Below are positions 11,722 through 21,963 of a DNA stretch of 64,000 bases, in pieces; position 1 is the stretch's first letter; each line of letters begins with the position of its first letter. The DNA is from Spiroplasma melliferum. GTDB taxonomy: Bacteria; Bacillota_I; Bacilli_A; Mycoplasmatales; Mycoplasmataceae. The notes under the pieces are model-generated. The model had not been told where the DNA came from. It saw only the letters and a list, made by a program, of their open reading frames with translations, and searched no databases. Position numbers and translations under genes: made by a program. The stretch lies in NCBI GenBank assembly GCA_005222125.1, contig CP029202.1:744001-808000 (forward strand), in the 5' to 3' direction.

Positions 11722-12162
11722 ACGATGTCAAAAATGATTAGTTCGTTTTTGATGCGCATATCGATATTGAATTTCATCTTCTGGTGTTAATTTTTCAACT
11801 AATTCTTCATTATATCGACGTGCTAAAGCTTCTTGATAATCAAAGATTTTTTCTTGTACCCGAACATGAATCCCATCTACTAATAATGGGGCTTTAATTT
11901 CTGCCAACTTCAAAAATCTAATTTCTTTTGCATGTAAATAAAGCAATTTTCCATGTAATTTAGCATTTCTTAATAAAATATATTCCTTTTTATTACATGC
12001 TTCTGTAACATTATCTTCAGTATAAACATTATAGCTAAGAAAATGATTCTTATCTTGTGGATTACCTGCAAAAAACATTTCATTAGGATCCATCCGATCA
12101 ATACAAATGATTTTTCCATTTCGTAAAAAATAAAGATGTCCTGTTTTTATATCTCTTATCAT
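11710..12162 (-). CDS. Hypothetical cytoplasmic protein
   Basis: 150 residues, beginning MIRDIKTGHLYFLRNGKIICIDRMDPNEM. The N-terminal part looks beta-rich, with repeated hydrophobic strands separated by turns (KLHGKLLYLHAKEIRFLKL), as if adopting a beta-solenoid or SH3-like fold; the C-terminal part is helical and charged, ending QKRTNHFWHRKKP. It follows the 12.2-13.9 kb gene in the same direction by 79 bp and ends in a terminator, so it may close that operon. No family recognised. Confidence 0.6.
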
Positions 12163-12241
12163 TTCTCGCTACCTCCTATCTCCTTAAGGTTTATAAATAT
12201 TTGGTTGATATTTAACGAGGTGATAATTAATAATTAATACA

Positions 12242-13888
12242 CTATTTTCTACTACGTGCGTCTTGCATTAGTTTTGCTTGCACTCGTAACGATTCAATTA
12301 AAGCTTGTCGATTTTCTTTAACTTCATCACGAATTCTTAATAACCGTCGGAATTCCTTTTGTCGTTTAATAAACTCTTCAAGGTTTCCTTTTGTATTTTT
12401 ATATTTAATAACTTGTTTATTTAGCAATTTAATTTCAGCATATTGCTTTTGGTTTAATAGCATAACATGCTTGCGTAAAAGAGAAATTGATTCACTACGG
12501 TTTTTTAAAATTGCATCGTTTAATTCTTCATCATTAGCTTTAATTCCTCGTGATAAATTAATAGCCCGATTAAAATCAGCTAATTCTTGAGAAATTTGCC
12601 GGTTATATCCTTGTTCATATTGGCGGCGAACTTCAAATAAATATTCCGTCATTTTTTGCTCATAAACTAATCGTTCTTCAATATTTGGTCGTTTTGTTTC
12701 ATCATAACGATGATTATAATTTGTTTTTTTATAAAGGTCTTCATCAAACAATAATTCTTGCTCATCAATGGTTACTTGGTTTGACTGATTATTAATAGCT
12801 TTCTTTGCTTTTGCAGTTTCCCGATCTTTTTTTATTTGTTTATAGTTTAGTTTTGCTGCAAAAGTTGTTTTTAACTGTTCTAATTGGGTTTGCTCGGCAT
12901 CAGTTAATTTATGAAAGCGACTTTTATTTTCTAACCGTAAAATTAATCGTTCTTCAATTGATAATGGATCTTCTGCTGTTCGAATTATTTTAACTGGTTT
13001 TGGTTTTGGTGGAGCAATATCTCTTTCAGCAAATTCATTTAAACTAATTTCAACTGGTGATTGTTTAATTAAACGAACAAGAATTTCTTCATCTCCTTTT
13101 TCAATTTCAATTTTATCATTTGGGTCAACAACAAAGTCAACAATTGATAAACCATTTCGTTTAATTTGAGAAATTTGTTGCGCCAAGATTGGTCGTAAAT
13201 CACGACGAATTGTTGTTACTTCTTCTGTTTCTTTTCGACGAATAATTGTTTTTGGTTCATCTTCGAAAGAATTTGATAATTCTAATTTATTTTTAACCTG
13301 ATTAGCATCAAAATGATTTCAGGTTGAGAAAGTAGTAAACTGGTCATTAATGTGCTCACTATCTTTTGATGGTGGTTTCATTAAATTTTCTGTTTTAGAA
13401 TTGGCATTTTTAACAGACATTTTCTTTGGCATACTCGTTTGCTTAGTAATAGTTGTTATTTCTTCTGATAATGACATTATTGGTGAAGATTGTGGTAAGA
13501 AAGGTTTTGATTTTGCCCCTACTTTCTTACTAGCTGCTTGTTTTGCTTTATGATTTTTTAATCTTTGCAAAACAGGAATTTCTTTTTCAACTCGATAACT
13601 ATAATCAATAAATTTACTTTTAGCTCTTTGCTCTTCTCAAGTATTTCTTTTTTTATCCTTTAAACGAATGACACCTGTTTTTTTGGTTCCAACAACTTCA
13701 TTAACATATTTTTGTTTTAACATTTGGTATTCGGGACTATTTTCATCTAATTGCCCTAATAAAACCTTAATTGTTGCTGGCGTTAATTTTTTATCCATTA
13801 GTTCTGTTGTATCTCGATCAGAATCAATAATGTTTCCATAATTGACACGAGAAGTTACGACAGATTCTGAGTCTTTTTCTTTTGCCAT
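12242..13888 (-). CDS. Large charged coiled-coil protein, unknown function
   Basis: 548 residues, continuous only in code 4. No signal peptide or membrane segment, very rich in Lys, Glu, Gln and Arg. The N-terminal 230 residues look disordered (runs such as HKAKQAASKKVGAKSKPFLP); the C-terminal 300 are long predicted helices, for example EQTQLEQLKTTFAAKLNY and YAEIKLLNKQVIKY, consistent with coiled coil. It is the third of three same-direction genes of similar composition (14.0-16.7 kb upstream). A cytoskeletal or scaffold role would suit this make-up but is inference. No catalytic motif was seen. Confidence 0.65.
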
Positions 13889-14039
13889 TTTCTATTCCTC
13901 TTTTATCTATTTTCTCTTTTTTTGATACCTATCTATATTATATAAAATTTTTGCACTTTTTTAAAGTTTTTTTGCTAAAAACCTTGCTTTTTATAATAAA
14001 TTATTTATAATAATATGCCTTTTTTATTTAATTTAAGGA

Positions 14040-14636
14040 TTATCAGCGTGATTTTGGGCCTTTTTTATGAAAATAACGCTGTCTTTTACTTTTTATTGAT
14101 TTTTCGGTTGATAGCGGCAAAGATTCTTGTTCTGGTGGTTGATGATACATATTATATTCATCTAACAATGCTCGACCAATTTCTCGCATAAAAATAGTAC
14201 CGTAGTTATCTTCTGTTGATGAAATATTATTAATGTCATTTCTATTTTTAAAAATTGGTTTTACTTGTAATTCTAACCCAACAACCTCACTATTTAATAT
14301 TTTTTTATTTATCTTTGGTAATTTAACTGGTTTTGATAATGTTGCTAAATATTCTTCTCGTTTTTTTAATTCATTTAATCTAATTTGTTGTAAATCACGA
14401 AGTGCTAACTCTTGTTGACGCTGTGCTTGTTGCAATTGGTTTTTATTATTATTTGCTAATGCTTGTAATAATTGTTTTTGAACAATAGCATCTACTTCTT
14501 GCGCTCATAATTCTTTCTCTCGTGCTCATTGTAAAGCAACATCAGGTCTTTTCTGAGGGTCAATTCCACTTGAGGTAACCACTTCATCAAAATATTTACG
14601 AATTAAGTCGGCTGTTGATATTTTTTTATTACCCAT
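14040..14636 (-). CDS. Basic coiled-coil protein, unknown function
   Basis: 198 residues starting MGNKKISTADLIRKYFDEV. Near residue 24 it has GIDPQKRPDVALQWA, matching the DPxK[KR]P motif repeated in the preceding gene. A Gln/Leu-rich helix follows (QQELALRDLQQIRLNELKKR), then a disordered basic tail ending GPKSRW (Trp as TGA). The ATG lies 2 bp after the stop of the 675-residue gene, so the two are translationally coupled. No enzyme motif. Probably a partner of its neighbours in one structure; this is inferred from motif sharing and linkage only. Confidence 0.65.
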
Positions 14637-14638
14637 TG

Positions 14639-16666
14639 TTAATTCCTCACCACTTTATCGTTACTATTTGTTGTTTCATTCTCTTCATTATTAGTTCTTT
14701 CAACTAAAAAGCCGTCAACAACCTTTTTTCCTTCAGTACGATATTTTTCAATTAAAATTTGTGGTAATGGTTTGGGTTTTACTTTTTTATTATTAAGTTT
14801 TTTTTGGTAACGCCGTTCTTTCCGCATATTTTTTTGTATTAATTTTTCTTTTAATAAACGCTGATGGAGTTTTTCTAATTGGCGACGATGAATTTCACGA
14901 ATTTCGCGAGGATGATATCCTGCATAAGTATATTGATTTTCTGCTGAATCAACTGTTAAATCAGGTTTTTTTGTCGGATCAGCGTAATTAATTTGATAAT
15001 CTTTTAATTCTTTCCGTGTATACAAAGTTAAGTTTGGTTCTTTTCTTTTACTAGAAATAAATGTTTGATCATTTCTTTCTGATACCAAATTAGATTGTTT
15101 TTTTACCGTTTTCAAATTAGAAACGTTAGTATTATTCTTTTCATAATCATTACCATATTTTAACTTTTTTAAATTAGGACGCTTTTTAGGATCAACAGTT
15201 GAAATATATTCATCGTTAATTTTTCGCTTTTGTTCAGTTAATGGTTTATTATTATTTTTGACAACTGTTATTTTAGTTGGCACACTATTTTGACTAGCTC
15301 CATTCAAGAGTGGTTGTTCTTGCTTGCTACTGATTATATTTGGAAAAGTTAAATTTGGGATAATTGCTTCATTTTTTCCTGTTAATAACTTTGGTTTAAT
15401 TTTCTTTGATGGTTTCACCATTAATGGATTAATCTGTCTAGTAATATCAGTATCTAAATAAAGATCAGTTTTAAAAATTGGTTTTCGTTTTGGTTCTTCT
15501 TTTATAAAATTACGAATATATTTGCCACCAATTTGTTTCTTAGTTTTTCCTAAACTACGGGATAATGATTCTTTGACCATTTGATCACGTTTTTTAATAA
15601 CATGTTCCGGATTAATCTCAATCGTTGTTTCATCTTTCTCTTTTTTGTGTGTTATTTGATGCATATGCTGTTTTCACTCTGAAGGATGTGAATTCCGACG
15701 TGATAATAATTCTAATTGATTTTTGCTTAAATTCATTTGGTCTTTAATTTCATCTAATGACCGTGGTTTAAGATCCCGTGATAAAGAATAATCTTCTTCT
15801 GGATGATAGCCTTCGCGTGCTCGGTTCAGATATGGATGGACATCATGCTTAGTATTATCTCGACGTGATAACAACTGTAATTGATTTTGATTTAATCCTC
15901 AATTATTTGCATGTTCCTTAACTTGTGCATTAAATCCTTTTAATGATTCAATCGTTTCTTCGTTTAAACTATTATTTTTTGAACCTTGCGTTTGACTTTG
16001 AAATCGGCCATAATGTTCGTTCCGTTGTCGAATTAATCGCTGTTGATTTGGATTTAACTTACTAATAATATTTTCATATTCTTCTGATGAAGAAGACACT
16101 TTCACAGGATTTATATTTTCATCTAATGCTAGTTTTTCATTCTTAGCAACTTGCTCAGTTGTCAAATTTGCTAAGACAGATTCATTATTATTTAAAAAAG
16201 TTTGACGTGGTTCTTTTAACTCTGATTCAATTGCTGCTTGTGATGCTTGATAACCACGGACAACTCGCGATGGAAATAAATCTTCAACTCGCGATAATTT
16301 TCGTTTTGCCAATAATTTTAACTGACTAGGATTTAATCCCATAGTTTTCTTGTTACTGCTTGCATTTTTTGTCAATTCTTTTTTAAATAATGATGACTTC
16401 TTACCTGGGATTTTTTTAAATTGTGCATTTTCTCCTAATAATAATTTAACAAATTTTTCATATTCTTTTTCATAACGTTCATTTCAATCAATTGAACTAT
16501 TTGAATTTAAATTTTGATATTCTTCCATTAACTTTAAATATGGTTCTGATTTTTTTCAAGACTTAGTTAGCATTTTAACAAGCATTGTTTCATTAACATT
16601 TATTTTTAAATTATTATTAACTTCTTGTAATTGTTTTGTTTCATTCAATTTCTTACTAGCCATCAT
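14639..16666 (-). CDS. Large basic repeat protein, unknown function
   Basis: 675 residues, starting MMASKKLNETKQL after a GAGG ribosome site. It carries four copies of a short motif of the form L[NS]xxQLxLLxRR, near residues 111, 203, 258 and 313 (for example LNQNQLQLLSRRD and LSKNQLELLSRRN). Two copies of DPxK[KR]PxL follow, near residues 492 and 565. The last 150 residues are strongly basic and helical (REIHRRQLEKLHQRLLKEKL). There is no membrane segment. Repeated linear motifs in a disordered, basic chain suggest a scaffold binding a partner many times. First gene of the three-gene set running down to 12.2 kb. Confidence 0.65.
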
Positions 16667-16763
16667 TTTACCTCAAATTTTAAATTATAACCGTCAATAA
16701 ATTCTTTCTTTAAAATTATATCATTTTTTTCTTGCTTTTGATATTAATACTTGTATAATTAAG

Positions 16764-16796
16764 TGTAAATTGTAAAACTAAGCCATAAAAAGTTAA
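16764..16796 (+). repeat. Left inverted repeat flanking the plectrovirus block
   Basis: Two identical blocks, TGTAAATTGTAAA and CCATAAAAAGTTAA, separated by 6 bp. The same two blocks, 7 bp apart, occur in inverted orientation at 22653-22686, at the other edge of the viral region. Confidence 0.55.
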
Positions 16797-16826
16797 TAAA
16801 ATTATAACAAATTAAAAATAAAAATC

Positions 16827-16873
16827 AATAATTACAAAAAATAATAAAATAAATATTATTTTTTGTAATTATT
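16827..16873 (-). terminator. Long perfect hairpin after the transposase gene
   Basis: 20-bp perfect arms (16827-16846 and 16854-16873) around a 7-nt loop, 67 bp past the transposase stop. T-rich sequence follows on the minus strand. It acts as a terminator or marks the element's end. Confidence 0.6.
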
Positions 16874-16939
16874 TTCAAAATTATGAAAATAAGCACAACA
16901 AAAAATAAACTTTATTAATCTTATACATTAAATATTAAT

Positions 16940-17926
16940 TTAATTTACAAATATTTTTTTAAAATATTGTTTTGATGTAAAATATCCCAAACACGGTCTA
17001 ATTGTAGTATTTAATATATCTAAAACAGATTTTAATTTACTACGAATATTAATTAACGGTTCATTTTGGTTAAATCAACGCCTTAAATCTCTATTTATCC
17101 GTTCAACTAATGCTTTTTGTTTTGGTTTACCAGGATCACAAAAATAAACTCTTATTTTAAAACATTTTTCTATTGATTTTCATTTATAAAATTCCTTTCC
17201 TCTATCTGTCAAAATACAACTAAATTTATTACTACCAATTTGTCTAATCATTTTCATTAAAATCATTAACACAATACTTGATTTTTTAGTAAATAGAATA
17301 TCATAAAAAACTATTTTAGATTTCCGATTTACCAAAACTAACAAATAAAAATTACCACAATCAATAGTATCCATTTCTCAAATTCCACTAAAACTTAAAT
17401 CATCACCATAATCATTTAAAAATTGCTTATAATTTCTAATATTAAGCAATACACCACGATTATCATTTTTTTCACCGTTTTTTGTTTTTCGCTTTTTATT
17501 TTTAAAATACAAATTATTTTTTGATAAATTAAAATAACTTAATCTAATATATTTGTACATTGTTTTAAAACAAACACCAAATTTTATATTATATTGTAAT
17601 TCATACGACATAATAATATTTTGTGGAGAACGACCAAAATTATTATACTCATTAGAAAAATAACTTAATTCTTGTGAATTTATAATTGAATATTTACGAC
17701 ATTGTTTTTTATTTTTATCGTGTATTTTTTGTGATTTTGTAGCATTATAATCATTAATATTATCAAACATATTTAATTCTTCTCAAATAGTTTTATAATT
17801 TCTATTCATTTGCTTAGCAATTTTTCGAATATTAATTGTTCCATTTTTCTTTTTAAATAATTCATTATCTTTTAATTTTTCTAAATTTACTCTTTCATTA
17901 ATATCTAATCTTTCATATTTTTTCAC
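16940..17926 (-). CDS. IS30-type DDE transposase associated with the plectrovirus
   Basis: 328 residues, GTG start with AGGAGG upstream. The N-terminal helix-turn-helix segment includes TINIRKIAKQMNRNYKTIW. The DDE catalytic core is intact: EMDTIDCG (first Asp), CILTDRGKEFY (second Asp) and KALVERINRDLRRWF (Glu). Transposases of this kind are encoded by spiroplasma plectroviruses of the SpV1 group and are thought to aid chromosomal insertion (established knowledge). It lies at the left edge of the viral block, in the same direction as the viral genes. No clear terminal repeats of an independent insertion sequence were seen right at its ends. Confidence 0.85.
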
Positions 17927-18004
17927 ACTCTACCTCCTAAAACAATAAAATATGTTATGATGTATACAAAGCAATTATAACATTCTAAATAAGGAGATAA
18001 AAAT

Positions 18005-18322
18005 ATGAAAAAATGACTTAGCATTTTAGGAGCAATCGGATTAACAGCAATAAGTACAACATCATTAATTAGTTGTCAAAAACCAAATAACAATGAAAAC
18101 GGGGGGGGTAATAAGCCAGAACCACCATATAATCCACAAAAACCACAACAACCGCCAGTTGAAAGCAAATGAAAATTAGTTGATGATGTTTGAGAAGAAG
18201 TAAAACAATCATCAACTAATTTTCAATTTTGATGAACCAAATTAACTATTTGTAAATTATCAACACTTTTTTCTAATTTATTAATAATTTCAACAGTATT
18301 AAAATATTTCGCAAAAGAATAA
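18005..18322 (+). pseudogene. Lipoprotein N-terminal fragment joined to antisense viral DNA
   Basis: 105-codon frame starting MKKWLSILGAIGLTAISTT with lipobox LISC, then a Gly/Pro/Gln-rich linker. Its ribosome site is AAGGAG. From about 18226 on it merely reads the antisense of the truncated viral gene, so it is a chimera. It contains eight consecutive G (near 18101), remarkable in such AT-rich DNA and a possible slippage site. The N-terminus resembles the common start of many spiroplasma lipoproteins. Confidence 0.65.
18170..18225. repeat. Perfect 18-bp inverted repeat at a virus/host junction
   Basis: Arms 18170-18187 and 18208-18225 are exact reverse complements (TGAAAATTAGTTGATGAT and its complement) around 20 nt. 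It lies exactly where the minus-strand viral gene stops and the plus-strand lipoprotein fragment begins. Confidence 0.8.
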
Positions 18323-18753
18323 AAAAAATTAGTTAATTCTTTTAAAAATTGTTTTTTATCAACATCATAGAACTTATCAATATTATACTGTTTAGCATAA
18401 ATATCTCAATTTTTATATAAATCCATAAACTCATCACTAGGTTTATCAAATGAAATTCCCGTTGAATAACTATCCTTTAAAAAATCTAAATATCACTTAT
18501 CATTATAAGTTAATGATTGTGATGTTTTTAAAGTGGGGTTAATAAAGTAATTTGTTTCTGACCAATTTTCAAAAAAACTACTGCGTAAAAACATTGTATT
18601 AATAAAATCAGTTTCATTCATTCCCGTTGTTTGTTGATTAACAGTATAATTTTTCTGATTTAATGGTTTGAATGCTGTTAAAGTAATAAAAGGAATAATT
18701 AAACCTAAAATACCTAAAATAGATATGGCAAATAAAGATAATGATTTTTTCAT
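18226..18753 (-). pseudogene. Truncated viral surface/adsorption-type protein
   Basis: About 176 residues survive, starting MKKSLSLFAISILGILGL, a signal peptide or anchor, then an exported-looking domain with FFENWSETNYFINPTLKTS and SFDKPSDEFMDLYKNW. Beyond 18226 the frame only runs antisense to the lipoprotein fragment, so the gene is cut. By position (after the small membrane proteins and the Zot-like gene) it would match a large structural or adsorption ORF of SpV1-like viruses, but I cannot confirm that by sequence alone. Confidence 0.6.
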
Positions 18754-18769
18754 ATTTATAATTCAACTC

Positions 18770-19006
18770 CTAACTATACAATGTTTTTGAAACAATAAAC
18801 CCAACTATATATAAACTTGATATTGTTAACATCAACGGATGACTAAACAAAATTGCCATTTTACCAAATAAAGAAAGTAAAAAAGTATCTGAATTATATA
18901 AATCCATAATGATATTTTTTGCTGATGTAAGTTGATTAATAATAACTGTTATAAAACCTGTACCAAAAATAGCGATTGCTGCAACCAATAAAACTAATCT
19001 AATCAT
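18770..19006 (-). CDS. Plectrovirus small membrane protein (78 residues)
   Basis: Begins [19 protein letters not shown], a hydrophobic helix, with a second helix near residues 55-75 ([17 protein letters not shown]). Its ATG overlaps the stop of the preceding viral gene by 1 nt (TAATG), so translation is coupled. Size, topology and position suit a minor virion or assembly protein of a filamentous phage. Confidence 0.65.
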   Translation of the reverse strand: MIRLVLLVAAIAIFGTGFITVIINQLTSAKNIIMDLYNSDTFLLSLFGKMAILFSHPLMLTISSLYIVGFIVSKTLYS

Positions 19007-19404
19007 TATTTATTCACTCTCCGATATCCTTGTTCTCTTGTTTTTGCTGGTTTTGCTAAATTTGATAATTGTTGTTTATTACGATTAATTTTAAACTGTT
19101 TACGCTCTTTAATATGTTTTTGCATACCTTGTTTAGTATCTGAAACTCCACGAACAGTTGCAGAATAAATATTTGATACACCTGTTTGTACTGTTGAACC
19201 TAATTCGTTGTATTGAGTTCTTGTACCGTGAATTGCATAAATAGATAACTTAACAACCATAAAAAAGATAATAAAATAAGCAATTGTCGTATTTGTCATT
19301 GGTAATCTTGTATTTCAAATTACATCAAAAATAAACAAAAATACATCAAAAATAAAACTAAAAATCTTATCTCAATTACTACTTTCTGATAATAAATTAA
19401 TCAT
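19006..19404 (-). CDS. Plectrovirus membrane protein with basic tail (132 residues)
   Basis: Starts [20 protein letters not shown] (Trp codons TGA). Two hydrophobic segments, around residues 15-30 and 40-55, precede a strongly basic C-terminus ([15 protein letters not shown]) that would face the cytoplasm or bind phage DNA. Its start overlaps the end of the Zot-like gene by 8 nt and its stop overlaps the next start. A short reading from the internal ATG at 19299 is possible, but the upstream ATG has the ribosome site AGGAAGTGG. Confidence 0.65.
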
Positions 19405-20410
19405 CTTTACCACTTCCTTTTTCTTTTTTAGGTTTTAAATTCTTTTTCAAAATATCAATATCAAACAATTCTAAGCGCTCTTTAACACTCAATTTAGTAA
19501 TTTCTGACCAGTAATATTCTTTATAATTAACTATTTCATCATTTTTTAAATCACGCACAAACTTTAATCATTGACTATCATATTTCTGTGCAAATTCTAA
19601 CGGAATAATTATCTTAAAAAACCGAATTCCTAACCCAACATCTGACTTATGTTTTGCTCGTTTACCTTCTGCTGTTCGTTCTACTGATTTTGTTTTTCAA
19701 ATTTCATAATCAGTAATATCTTGGAAAATGCCAATTCGCATAATAAAAAACCGATTAAAAAAATTAAATCCTTTTTTAGCAATAGGTTTTTTCAGTGAAA
19801 TTGGAATAATAATACCACTTGCTAATTGTCGGATATTATTTCAAATCATACCCTCACGTTGAGCTGTAAACAAAGCACGATTACCAAAATGTCTTGCTAA
19901 AACAATTCACGGAATTTTACCACTATGAATTTTTTTCTCATCGTGAGGACTAGTTCCATCAATATATAAATAACTTTCATCAAATAAAATAACACTATCA
20001 TCTGGGGGAACTGGTTTTGTTCTATCGGTAAAATCTAAATTTTTAAATGTTAAAACTTTAACTTTATCATCTTCTAACGGATAATTACTATAAATCTTAT
20101 CTGTTAATAGTTTCATAGTTTGTGATAAATAAGTTAAAAGTAAAGTTTTTCCAGTTCCTAATTTACCAATAATTACCGATAACGGATTATCTCAAACAAA
20201 ATTTACTAACCGAAAAGCATTTAACTGATAAAATATGTTTTTTCAAACTCATCATACAAAATAAACACATTGCAAAGCAAACAATAATCAGAATACTAAA
20301 CCAGTATAATTTAATGAAATTATTCAAAGTAATAAATCAATTAAACTAAACAAAATCATTGAACCGCTAATATAACAATAATTTTTTAAGAAAAATATAA
20401 ACTTTTTCAT
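19397..20410 (-). CDS. Zot-like morphogenesis ATPase of the plectrovirus
   Basis: 337 residues, starting MKKFIFFLKNYCY after GGAGG. Two or three hydrophobic segments lie in the first 75 residues, then Walker A GKLGTGKTLL, Walker B DSVILFDES, and a conserved-looking WIVLARHFGNRALFTAQRE. This is the Zot / inovirus gpI arrangement: an inner-membrane ATPase that drives virion extrusion through the cell membrane. Here the membrane segments are N-terminal to the ATPase. The C-terminus is charged ([10 protein letters not shown]). It is the key gene that identifies this block as an inovirus-type phage. Confidence 0.85.
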
Positions 20411-20443
20411 TTTACCTCCAATAGTTATTTATAATTAAACTAG

Positions 20444-20750
20444 TATTATTATGGTTTTCTCTCCCCACAAATCAAAAAGAGAGTAATAAAAATTAAGAAA
20501 ATTTTAAAAATAATTTCAATATTATTGCCTATCATTGGAATTATAAACTTTTTAATCAATCCTATCGGAAAAATAATTACTACAATTAATTTTATAGAAT
20601 GAATATTTAAGAATATTAGTCAAATAAATGCAAAAGAAATATTTTTTATAACATTATTTATATTAATAATTACTGCATTCATAATGAAAATATATATTAT
20701 ATTCAAAAAAAGATTTTAAAATTTTGTGGAGAGAGAAAACCATAATAATA
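20444..20750. repeat. 307-bp segment bounded by 28-bp inverted repeats
   Basis: Arms 20444-20471 and 20723-20750 match at 27 of 28 positions when one is reversed, and weaker similarity continues outward. The interior holds a plus-strand open frame for a two-helix membrane peptide (KKILKIISILLPIIGIINF, ending MKIYIIFKKRF) that lacks an ATG, GTG or TTG start. It lies between viral genes and is oriented against them. It could be a small mobile insertion, an inverted duplication, or part of the phage origin. Confidence 0.6.
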
Positions 20751-20761
20751 ACAAAATTTAA

Positions 20762-20965
20762 TTATTTAAAATAACTAACTATTTTGAAAACCATTCACAA
20801 CAAAAACCAAGTTAAAAATAAAATAACAATTCAAATACCAATCATAAGAATTAAATATTCATTTTGAGTCAAAGTTCAAGTTGTAATACTTTCAACATTA
20901 GATTTATCAATAAATAAAAATACATGAATAAAAAACTCTTTTAATTTTTCTCAATCATTTTGCAT
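20762..20965 (-). CDS. Plectrovirus small membrane protein (67 residues)
   Basis: Begins MQNDWEKLKEFFIHVFLFID and has a strong C-terminal hydrophobic helix (LILMIGIWIVILFLTWFLLW) followed by a short basic tail. Its start lies 2 bp after the stop of the previous gene. Likely a minor coat or assembly protein. All five Trp codons but one are TGA. Confidence 0.6.
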
Positions 20966-20967
20966 CT

Positions 20968-21117
20968 TTAAAAACTCCACATTTTTTGAATAAGTTTAAA
21001 AAACATTCCAAAAAATAAAACGATAAATAATACAAACGATAAAACATATAAAAATTCAGGGGCATTTGAACCAATAATATAACTAACAAATTGAACTCAA
21101 TAATCATATAAACTCAT
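20968..21117 (-). CDS. Plectrovirus small membrane protein (49 residues)
   Basis: Begins MSLYDYWVQFVSYIIGSNAP, followed by a single long hydrophobic helix (FLYVLSFVLFIVLFFGMFF) and a basic end. Its ATG directly abuts the stop of the preceding gene. The size and single helix resemble minor or major coat subunits of filamentous phages. Confidence 0.6.
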
Positions 21118-21576
21118 TTAATTTAAACTTTCTAAATCATTAATTAATTCTTGCTCTTTTTCAACACTTCAATTTGTTAAATTATTATTGTTATTATTTG
21201 CTTTTACTTTTTTAGGTTCATTTGAAAATAATGCTTTGTGCATACTGTTAAAATAATTTTGTTTATATTGATTATACAAATTAATTAATTCTGTTCCAGT
21301 TAAATATTTTCAAATATGTCGTTTTAAATTTTCATCATATTTTACAATAGGATAAGAATTATCATAAATCAAACCAATAGCTACTTGATCAGAATGTTTT
21401 TTACTAAGATAAATAAACTTATTACTCAATCAAAAACCAATATGACGATTATGATTAGGTAAATTTATAAAACTTGCTTTATCTGTTTCAAAAGGTATAA
21501 GTTCCTTAGAAATAAAATAATTTGCTATATTCTGATTTTTCTTAACAAAACTACTCAATTTTTTCAACTCCTTCAT
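21118..21576 (-). CDS. Plectrovirus cytoplasmic protein (152 residues)
   Basis: Begins [16 protein letters not shown], no membrane segment. Middle part includes [20 protein letters not shown] and [19 protein letters not shown]; the end has an Asn run (six Asn) and an acidic helix. The ATG lies inside the end of the zinc-ribbon gene. The ribosome site GAAGGAG lies within the first codons, so a TTG a few codons in (about 21558) could be the true start. May act in viral DNA replication or single-strand binding; not recognised. Confidence 0.55.
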
Positions 21577-21664
21577 AACAATTTAAACAATAAAATTCAT
21601 CAAATCGTAATCTTTTCATATCATCAAAACAAGTTTCACATTTATATTCAAAATAATTAATCAT
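21551..21664 (-). CDS. Plectrovirus zinc-ribbon miniprotein (37 residues)
   Basis: [20 protein letters not shown] then FYCLNC: two CxxC pairs 16 residues apart, a zinc ribbon. ATG is preceded by GGAGATGATAGGTA. It overlaps the next gene by 26 nt. Small zinc ribbons in phages often bind nucleic acid or regulate transcription; that role is inferred. Confidence 0.6.
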   Translation of the reverse strand: MINYFEYKCETCFDDMKRLRFDEFYCLNCYEGVEKIE

Positions 21665-21689
21665 TACCTATCATCTCCTAACTAAATGT

Positions 21690-21836
21690 TTATTTAATAA
21701 ACAATGTTATATTTAATGTTTATGTATTGCTAATTTATTGATAAAAACATTGATTATTAACAATGTTATACATAATGTTAATATATTGCTTATTTAATGT
21801 TTAATAAACAATGTTATTAACAATGTTAAATATATA
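21690..21836. repeat. Iteron-like AT-rich tract in the viral intergenic region
   Basis: At least four copies of AACAATGTTA (near 21700, 21759, 21807 and 21819), interleaved with TAATGTTTA-type and TATTGCT-type words in a repeating unit of about 60 bp. It lies between the coat gene cluster and the replication/assembly cluster. A replication origin or repressor array is inferred. Confidence 0.6.
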
Positions 21837-21850
21837 AAATAATAAAAATT

Positions 21851-21930
21851 GGCACACTGAAAAATACTATTAAGTTTTAAAATAATAGTTATATAAAATA
21901 AATTAATAAAAATAAATAAACTAGTGTGCC
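21851..21930. other. Nested large hairpin next to the iteron-like tract
   Basis: Outer arms GGCACACT (21851-21858) and AGTGTGCC (21923-21930) enclose inner arms ACTATTA and TAATAGT. It may be the terminator for the coat gene or the single-strand origin of the phage. Confidence 0.55.
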
Positions 21931-21963
21931 TTAACTAATACAAATAATTAGTTATAATAAATA

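Noticed and set aside
20486-20718. Plus-strand membrane-peptide frame inside the inverted-repeat segment as a real gene
   Set aside because: No ATG, GTG or TTG start and it runs against the viral genes; kept only as part of the repeat feature.
21690-21836. CRISPR array
   Set aside because: Repeats are short, overlapping and AT-rich words without unique spacers of constant length.
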